A stretch of 64,000 nucleotides of DNA from Dolomedes plantarius (Eukaryota > Arthropoda > Arachnida > Araneae > Dolomedidae). A model generated the notes under the pieces. That model saw only the letters and a program-made list of their open reading frames with translations, had not been told where the DNA came from and did not search any database. Where the stretch lies: positions 130,178,651 through 130,242,650 of the forward strand of contig OU015498.1 of the NCBI GenBank assembly GCA_907164885.2, in the 5' to 3' direction. Both the position numbers and the translations under genes were made by a program. The stretch's first letter is position 1. Each line of letters starts with the position of its first letter. Shown piece by piece: positions 57,693 through 64,000 of the stretch.

Positions 57693-58283
57693 ACTTTTAT
57701 ACATTTTGGTTTGTTTTCTTACTTTCTCATTTGTACTACAAGTGTTCTTCTGTATATTATGAGATATACATTATACGTACTGGTATACATAATTTATTAT
57801 TTATATGGGTTATGAATACTATACGTATCTAATTAAACAGCATACAAAGTGATTAAAAGAATTTCTGACCTTGGAAACGAAACTTGAGTGACGAGCATTT
57901 TACTAGCAAAATGTTGAAAAGTACCCCTAAACTTCAAAACGCTCTAACTATTTACCTGGTGAAGATAAATTAGCATAACTATACACATTTTTGAAGGAAA
58001 TCTTTCGCTAGACAACTTTCTCTATCACGAATTTTCTGAGAAATGGAAAGGGAAAGAGTTAGAGGAAGTTTGACGAGATACCTGAACCGCTACCACTTTT
58101 TTTTGAAATTTTTTCATATTCAACGGCTCATATCTCGAAAACGGTAACACTTGGGTACAAACATGGATATACCATTTGGAAGGAAATTTTATAAGCTTTA
58201 ATTTTTGGGCTTGACAATTTTCCGTGCGATGCACCGTTTTCGAGATAAACGCCGAAAACTGAAAAAAGTGACCTTTGGACCCC
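57693..58283 (-). repeat. Right terminal inverted repeat, ~591 bp
   Basis: Inverted partner of 54698-55278. At its inner end the minus strand carries the same AAACCAAAATGTATAAAAGT, a second start context that leads outward-in to no long frame. Confidence 0.9.
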
Positions 58284-58494
58284 TACCCCGCTGCGCCTGA
58301 AATCGAGGGGACTTTATTAGGCGTTTCTCAGGGAACCAACCGACACACATTCCTGAAAAAATCTCAACCCCTTCATTTAATGCATGATTCGGCGCCATTT
58401 TGAGCTAATTGTACTGGACTATGACTATGAAAGAGTAGTTTTGAGCAATCAGTGCAAAGCGTAAACCTAATTTAATAATATATGTAATCAGAAC
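58284..58494. other. Right flank of the long-TIR element
   Basis: About 210 bases, GC-richer near the border; no assigned feature. Part of it may belong to the element if its outer border lies further right than the alignable arm. Confidence 0.35.
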
Positions 58495-58635
58495 CAATGG
58501 GGGGGGGGTTATAACCCCCATCAACCCCCCCCCCCCCTTGCGTACGCCACTGCCCCCCCCATGCATTATAAATATTTTTATCCATTCATCTCGCCCCCCC
58601 CCCCCAAGAAAAAATCCTGGATCCGCCACTGGTGG
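58495..58635. mobile_element. CAGTGGCG-type MITE(s), G/C-tract-rich, copy 1
   Basis: It contains CGTACGCCACTG (an end) and, further right, the body GCATTATAAATATTTTTATCC ... AAGAAAAAATCCTGGATCCGCCACTG. This looks like two joined or nested ends of the same family as the next two elements. The left border is not clear. Confidence 0.55.
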
Positions 58636-58755
58636 CGGTAAGAGTTCACCGGTTCAAATTTTTATCGGTGTGCACGAGAGAGTGATGACTTCCTAATGGT
58701 GGATCCACGAGTAAAACATAGAACACGTGCCGTGTACTACCACCATGCTTGGTAC

Positions 58756-58925
58756 CAGTGGCGCACCCAGGGGGCCCTCCCCCCCCCCCCAGAGAAGTAG
58801 AAATATTGATTTTGCATTAAATATTTTTATTCGTTCATCTCTCGCCCCCCCCCCATGCATTATAAATATTTTTATCCATTCATCTCGTCCCCCCCCCCCA
58901 AGAAAAAATCCTGGGTGCGCCACTG
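58756..58925. mobile_element. CAGTGGCGCACCCAGG MITE, copy 2 (hAT-like)
   Basis: Ends CAGTGGCGCACCCAGG and CCTGGGTGCGCCACTG are perfect inverted repeats. Flanks CTTGGTAC (58748-58755) and CTTGGTAT (58926-58933) are an 8-bp duplication with one change, which suggests hAT-type insertion. 170 bp, no coding. Confidence 0.88.
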
Positions 58926-58933
58926 CTTGGTAT

Positions 58934-59757
58934 TATCCCAACGAAATGCTCTAATGTGATCTATCCGCAGGAGTTCATTTCTTTTACTCGTGATCCATTC
59001 GCTTGAGCGAATTAACCTCAGTTCATTGTGTGATTGATGTAAATGTAATTAAGCCCCGAAGTACTTAAAAATATATCTGAAAACAATTATGCCGAAAATT
59101 ATTTATATATGTACACAATTTAATCGGAATCGAATGCGCACTCCCTAACCCTAATTCCAAAAATCATCAGTTATGTACTAGAAATAAAAGTATAAAAATT
59201 TCGGAATAGTTAATCTAAAAATATACATCTGATACTTGTAAAATAATTTACAAGTATCAAATACATAGAGATAAATGCAACAGAAAGGGGGGGGGGCGAA
59301 ACTTTAGTGCGAACGCGTACCCTCCACACCCACACACCGTACTTAACTCCGACGCGTTTCCTGATTTTCTGGATGAATAGTGAGCATTAGAATTGAGTAA
59401 ATTATACATGTATATACTTATATAATTCATAATGTATTATTATACTATATACATATATATGAGTGAGATTTTATAAGGAATGTGTCGTTGATTAGACTAA
59501 TGTATGTTTCAGTCAGACCGTAGGAGTACACAGCATAAGCAACAACGGTTTTGATAGCATATAATATATAAGGATGAATACTGAAACAAATCCATAGTAC
59601 ACGAAAGTTCTATGTTTATCTCTAAACTACTTCAATCTTTAATATTTGTTTTCTGTTTCACTAATTTCCAACATTTTAATTGTGAGGTAATTAAACATGT
59701 ATCTTTAAAATTTAAATTGTACTTTCAAATCAGAATTCTATGAAAGTAGTTTTCAAA
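58934..59757. other. Spacer between MITEs, no gene seen
   Basis: Moderately AT-rich; a short inverted pair (ATACTTGTAAAATAATTTACAAGTAT) lies at about 59233-59258 and a G-run at 59287. No exon or repeat family recognised. Confidence 0.4.
59233..59258. repeat. Short inverted repeat
   Basis: ATACTTGTAAA and TTTACAAGTAT are perfect reverse complements with a 4-base loop (ATAA). Function unknown. Confidence 0.8.
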
Positions 59758-59765
59758 TATATGCT

Positions 59766-59916
59766 CAGTGGCGCACCCAGGGGGGGGGGCAAGGGACCCT
59801 GGCCCTCCCCAAAGAAATAGAAATTGCATTCTGAATATTGATTTTGCATTATAAATATTTTTATCCGTTCATCTCGCCCCCCCCCCCCCCAAGAAAAAAT
59901 CCTGGGTGCGCCACTG
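59766..59916. mobile_element. CAGTGGCGCACCCAGG MITE, copy 3 (hAT-like)
   Basis: Same perfect 16-bp inverted ends as copy 2 and the same body; 151 bp. It is flanked on both sides by TATATGCT (59758-59765, 59917-59924), an exact 8-bp target duplication, so this insertion is probably young. Confidence 0.92.
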
Positions 59917-59940
59917 TATATGCTGATAACGTTTCCGCTC

Positions 59941-60018
59941 TCTATCTATCTATCTATCCATTTATCTATCTTTCTTTCTATCTATCTATCTATCTCTCTA
60001 TCGCTATCTATCTATCGC
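59941..60018. repeat. (CTAT)n microsatellite
   Basis: Imperfect CTAT units with CTTT, CCAT and CGCT variants, next to the youngest MITE. Confidence 0.93.
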
Positions 60019-61061
60019 ATGTTTCAAAAGTGTTCCAAGCTACCCAATCAATTATCTGTTTTCCGTTTGTCATTATATTTGACATGCGAGATTTAGATAA
60101 TTGTTTATATCATATATCGTTTTTTATGATTATTTTATTGATCATGCACACGACAGTAATAACTTCCTAGCTATCTCTTGTATTTTAAATTCAGAAAGTA
60201 TTAAATCTGTGTATAAATGCGATCGTAAAATTCTTTTACAAGGTCGAACGTTAACTAACTTCCTCTAAAAGACCACGTATTTAACGCAGAATATTTTTTA
60301 CCGAATTAAAAAAAAATAGAGGGAAAAAAGGAAGACAAATTCAAAGGATTGCAGAGTTTACAATCGGTGTTAACCTTCCTTCGCAGGCATTCCAGTTCCG
60401 ATTTAGACGATTTCAGTCTCTCCTGTATAGAAGCAGAACCTTGACCCCATGTTACTTCTGTTCATCAATGTGTTTGACCTCAGAAACTGGAATAGTTGTT
60501 CAGACAGAGTAGGTCAAAATACCGTAAAAGGTCATTTTCGGTGGGTTTGCTCTTACTGACTTCCGCACGAGTTGGGTTTTCCTTCCTAATAACCAGTATT
60601 TGGCAATTTCTGGGATCAATGATTGCACTTGTCCACAAGCTTACAGAGGAAAAGTATTTTCTTCCTCAGATCTTTTTATTATTATTTTTAATTCTGAAAA
60701 ATGTGTAGGTTTTTTTTCTTTGTGTTATTTTAACTTTAATTAAATAGAAAAGTGAAAGGAAAGAGAAATATTAATGAAGGCAATTTATTAGATTAAAAGG
60801 TATGAAGACTTTCGATTAGGTTGTCAGAGATTTAATTAGCTTTTTGACAACATATGGGCTAACTTTTTGGAGAGTGAGTCAAACGGCAAAACTTCAATAG
60901 CTAGATTTTTTTTTTCTATTTAAAAACTTAAATTGTTAGATTTTTGCTTATGTCTTTTTTTAATCAAAAATGAATATAGGAATTAAATAAGTAGGTATTA
61001 AAAATCCATTTGCAAAAATAGTGATGAAAAAATATTTTAGAGTTAGTTGGTATTATATATA
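60019..61061. other. No gene recognised
   Basis: A GC-richer patch at about 60360-60640 has a pyrimidine-rich CCTTCCTAATAACCAG (ends about 60596) that could be a splice acceptor, but I cannot build an exon from it. The rest is AT-rich. Confidence 0.35.
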
Positions 61062-61989
61062 TAGGGTGAGACAAAAGTTCATGAAAAAGGAAGAAATTGT
61101 GATAAAGAAGTGCGGTTTGCAAGAAAGGGCTCACAAAGAAAGTCGGATTTTTCTAGCAGCCAAAAAAAAGCTTAAAAAGTCACCGGTCGATGGCGCTGAA
61201 ATGCGAGAAATTCAATAGAATTGTGCAAATCAATCTTCCAATAAAAGACCGTGATACACGAGGATTTGGAGGATCGGCCACGAAGTGGACGACCCTCGTT
61301 GGCGGAGGGCCGCATTATTGCGGTGGTAACCGTTATCTATCTATACTAATAAAGAGACAAGTGGATGTCGAGAGATCACGTGACCGTAACTCATCCGGGT
61401 GGGCCACTCCTCAAAAAAAAAATGGCAGACAAATATACAGGAAACGGTGTAATTTTTTTTTCTCATGAAAGTACATAAATGTTACATATTTGGAAAGAGC
61501 TTCGAAAACTGATAATTTTTTCTGCGTACACTTATTCTGTTAATTCAATAGTTTTAGAGATATTTTCATTCTAAAATCACTCACTGCTGAGAAACCAAAT
61601 CATCTGGTGCAGTGATGCCATCTGTCGGCAGCGACGGGAATGAAAATTGAAAGGAATTTATTCACTTGAATTTAATACATTTGTAGGCTTTTTTTTCTTT
61701 TGTGGGGCCCGAAGTACATAAATATGTTACACGGATGGCTTGAGCGTAGCTAGGCGAAGCCCGGCTAGTGAATTATATGGCGGCAGAATCGTCTACGAGG
61801 AGTAGCAGTGCTCGCAAACCAGTGGCACTGGACTAGTGACTCTACCAGTGACTTTTTTAATTTTTATTTTGCTGTTGAAAAAATTTCGACTTCCTTGTGA
61901 GTCCTTTCTTGCAAACTGCACTTCTTTATCACAATTTCTTCTTTTTTTGTGAAATTTTAAAGTTTTTACGAACTTTTGGCTCACCCGGT
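61062..61989. mobile_element. mariner-like long-TIR element split by Helitron-like insertion
   Basis: The left arm (61062-61187) starts AGGGTGAGACAAAAGTTCATGAA. The right arm (about 61842-61989), reverse-complemented, starts GGGTGAGCCAAAAGTTCGTAA. Both contain GAAGAAATTGTGATAAAGAAG and GTTTGCAAGAAAGG, so the arms agree for about 125-145 bp. The end sequence is of mariner/Tc1 style; no transposase frame is present. The centre is taken up mostly by the insertion at 61340-61768. Confidence 0.75.
61340..61768 (+). mobile_element. Helitron-like non-autonomous element
   Basis: It starts TCTATACTAATAAAGAGAC and ends GGCGAAGCCCGGCTAG, followed by T. Both motifs fit Helitron-like ends (TC start, GC-rich hairpin, CTAG end). 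429 bp, non-coding. Confidence 0.65.
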
Positions 61990-64000
61990 GTGTGTGTGTA
62001 TATATATAATATATTTTTCATGATGCTGTATTGGACTGTTACTAATACAACCGCGAATGGATGTCCAGAAGTTTAATATTCTAACTCAAACTGAAAAGTG
62101 TTTTTTTTTTTTCAGAATTAAGTATTCATTCATCTGGGGTCAATCAATTAAAATTGTTTGCTTTCTTTCTATTTAAGATCACTTGTCCATGCAATGTAGT
62201 TATTGTATTTCATATATATTTTAAGCAGTTATTGTTTATTTTCCATGTTACAATCGTTGAATGTGCCTTTGAGAGCAGCACATCAAACACATTTGAAGTT
62301 ATGTATGAAAATCATTTAACAGGAAGGTATTTGGTTACGAAATTTAAAAGACGATAGAAATAACTGGAAAAAAATAGGCATATAAAAATCGGACCTCGAC
62401 TTGGGATAAGTAATAATTCACGAATTGTCATTAATAATTAAATTGGACTCTCTCTCTTTCTATATATTTATTTATTTATTATTTTTGTTTGTTTGTTTGT
62501 TTGTTCATCACTCTTTACTCGCATTGCTTATTAACAGATCCCCCCCCCCAACCTTTAAGCCGTTTTCAGTCGTTTTGTATGTATTTTATTTGAAAAAATT
62601 GCATGTAACACGCCCTTCTAAGAGAGTACTTTTTTTCTTTCCTGAAATGGTTTGCTTATAAACTCTTAACACTTATTTTTTACGATGAAGTTTGTAATTT
62701 TTTCCACTGTGTTATAGGTAATCAACATTTTTAGAACTTTAGACCACATCTCACTTTGAGATTAATATCCAAAAATTGTATCATCTCTCTAATTGACGAG
62801 GTGTCTGTCTGCCTTTGAATATCCTGTTTAATTGTTATCTTATCTGTTTATTTTAAAAGTGTGTTCAAATAGATTATCAAGATTCAGATCACTGGTTGAT
62901 CTAATTTATTTTCTTATAAATATTTAGTAGCTTTGGCAGAACTGAATCAATTGCCGTATTCAGTTGTGCTTGAAAACGTAAAACATTCCTGTTTACGCCC
63001 ATTATCCCCGTAAATTTTAATGGAAACAGCGTTTTCATTGCATTACCTATGACATTCTTCCCATTCTTAAATGCGCCTGTGTCCATTTGGAGAAAAAAAA
63101 AATATGTTTGTTTGTTTTTTTCCTTTACCTCACACCCTCGAGGTTTAATTTACTTCGGTGTCATAAAGGCATTTGAGGTTGATTTCTAGTGTCAGTTCTG
63201 GGTCAGTACAGAAATAACTTACTCTCCTCATTTCCGGCCGCTAGGTTACTAGTTTTTGGAGAATCCGGCTAAATACGTACGTTGTCCTTCTTACCCTCAC
63301 CTCAGCTGTCATTTTGATGTATACGTGTCGCGATTGTGCTACAGAGATGAGTTTTGGGGTTCATGATTGAAGGTCAAGCCAGTCACAGAAACAGTTGTGA
63401 TGAGGTAGAAAACCAAACTGGTCGAGTAGGAAGATTGAATCCGACTAATGAAAGGTTATACTGTTATTTTAACAAATTTTGAGTCGTTCTTTCATGTCAC
63501 CTACTTTTCAACTCAGCAGAATAAGAAGAGTAATACATCGACTTTTTGAATATGTTTCATATATATATATTTGTTTATTTTAGCAATTATTTATAATTCG
63601 TGAATAGAAATACCAGTCTAACGGCTTTCGTAGATTAGCCTTCTATGTCCATTTACTAAGGATTTAAAAATCTTTGAATAAAATCTATGTGAATGGAGTG
63701 TCACAAACTGTAATTATGACGAAATATCAAATAAATCTGCGATAGTGACCTAGAAAATCCATAGACGGGAATGAGTATGAGTATGATAACGAAAATGTAC
63801 ATTTGCGTCGTCGGAATTTTTTTATGTTTAATAATATGCAAATCATTGCCATTGAAAAAAAAATTTATAGTATCCATTTAGAATGTTGTTTTCTAAAAAT
63901 ACACAGGCCTGCAACCAAAAAAGTGTTTAGAAACCAATAGCTGAGACTGATAGATTTTTGGACGCTGATTTCAGGAAAAATAGTAAAAAAATTCCATGAC
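61990..64000. other. Right end of window, no gene recognised
   Basis: AT-rich with short TA, TG and TTTG runs. A CpG-bearing patch at 63200-63400 (TTTCCGGCCGCTAGG; ACGTGTCGCGATTG) resembles a promoter or first-exon region, and a gene could start there and run out of the window. The minus-strand frame at 62901-63086 (61 residues) resembles nothing I know. Confidence 0.35.

Larger units (their letters stand above)
54698..58283 (+). mobile_element. Long-TIR element encoding a PIN/XPG-like nuclease-domain protein
   Basis: The two arms, 54698-55278 and 57693-58283, are inverted copies of each other over nearly 600 bp with small differences, starting GGGTCCAAAGGTCACTTT at the outer ends. They enclose one long plus-strand frame and a Tc1 fragment. 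No target duplication is evident, so the outer borders may not be exact. Proteins of this type occur as multi-copy uncharacterised proteins in aphids, cnidarians, molluscs and arachnids, as I recall. I cannot place the element in a named superfamily, and I see no standard DDE signature. Confidence 0.82.

Noticed and set aside
58405..58923. Minus-strand frames starting MADPGFFLGGGG or MAHPGFFLGGGG
   Set aside because: They are translations of the CAGTGGCG-type MITEs; the glycines come from G/C tracts.
62901..63086. Minus-strand 61-residue frame
   Set aside because: No recognisable motif, no splice context and no paired exon.

Overview
The window is nuclear DNA of an animal. It is very AT-rich, with GT-AG introns, short exons scattered over tens of kilobases, many microsatellites, a tRNA-derived SINE family and dense DNA-transposon debris (hAT, pogo/Tigger, Tc1, mariner, Helitron-like, piggyBac-like). 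The repeat mix, the base composition and the STPR-like repeats suggest an arthropod, perhaps a chelicerate such as a spider. That placement is inference; no sequence here proves the species.

Two host genes can be rebuilt from exons whose splice sites and reading phases agree. On the minus strand, about 19043 down to 2223, eight coding exons give a DEK-like chromatin protein: an acidic/basic N-terminus, the conserved phenylalanine-rich FNGFPF block and a SAP-like helix pair. A typical DEK C-terminal domain is not visible. Head to head with it, on the plus strand from 25089 to 52669, thirteen coding exons give a 463-residue protein I do not recognise. It carries an exon pair duplicated with identical exon lengths (74+61 and 74+61 nt), and its last exon encodes four 26- to 27-residue basic repeats resembling the STPR repeats of FMBP-1. 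About 6 kb without clear coding sequence lies between the two start codons and probably holds both promoters.

Mobile elements fill the introns and the right end. Left of the divergent region are a Helitron-like element (1148-2005), a LINE relic, a hAT element with a perfect 8-bp target duplication (3884-4955), a SINE, a mariner relic split by a Helitron-like insertion, a Tc1 relic and pogo-type and other terminal-inverted-repeat elements. Inside the plus-strand gene are a pogo relic within a TA microsatellite (28580-29949), a second SINE, several MITEs, a Tigger MITE, another Tigger-like element split by a Helitron-like insertion and a 2.8-kb pogo element (42073-44859).

Right of 52.7 kb there is no recognisable host gene. 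The main object is a 3.6-kb element (54698-58283) with inverted repeats of almost 600 bp. They flank one long reading frame whose C-terminal half looks like a PIN/XPG-type nuclease; an in-frame stop falls inside an acidic motif. It is followed by three short CAGTGGCG-type hAT-like MITEs and a mariner-like long-TIR element split by another Helitron-like element. The long-TIR element is the best candidate for a poorly described system in this window.
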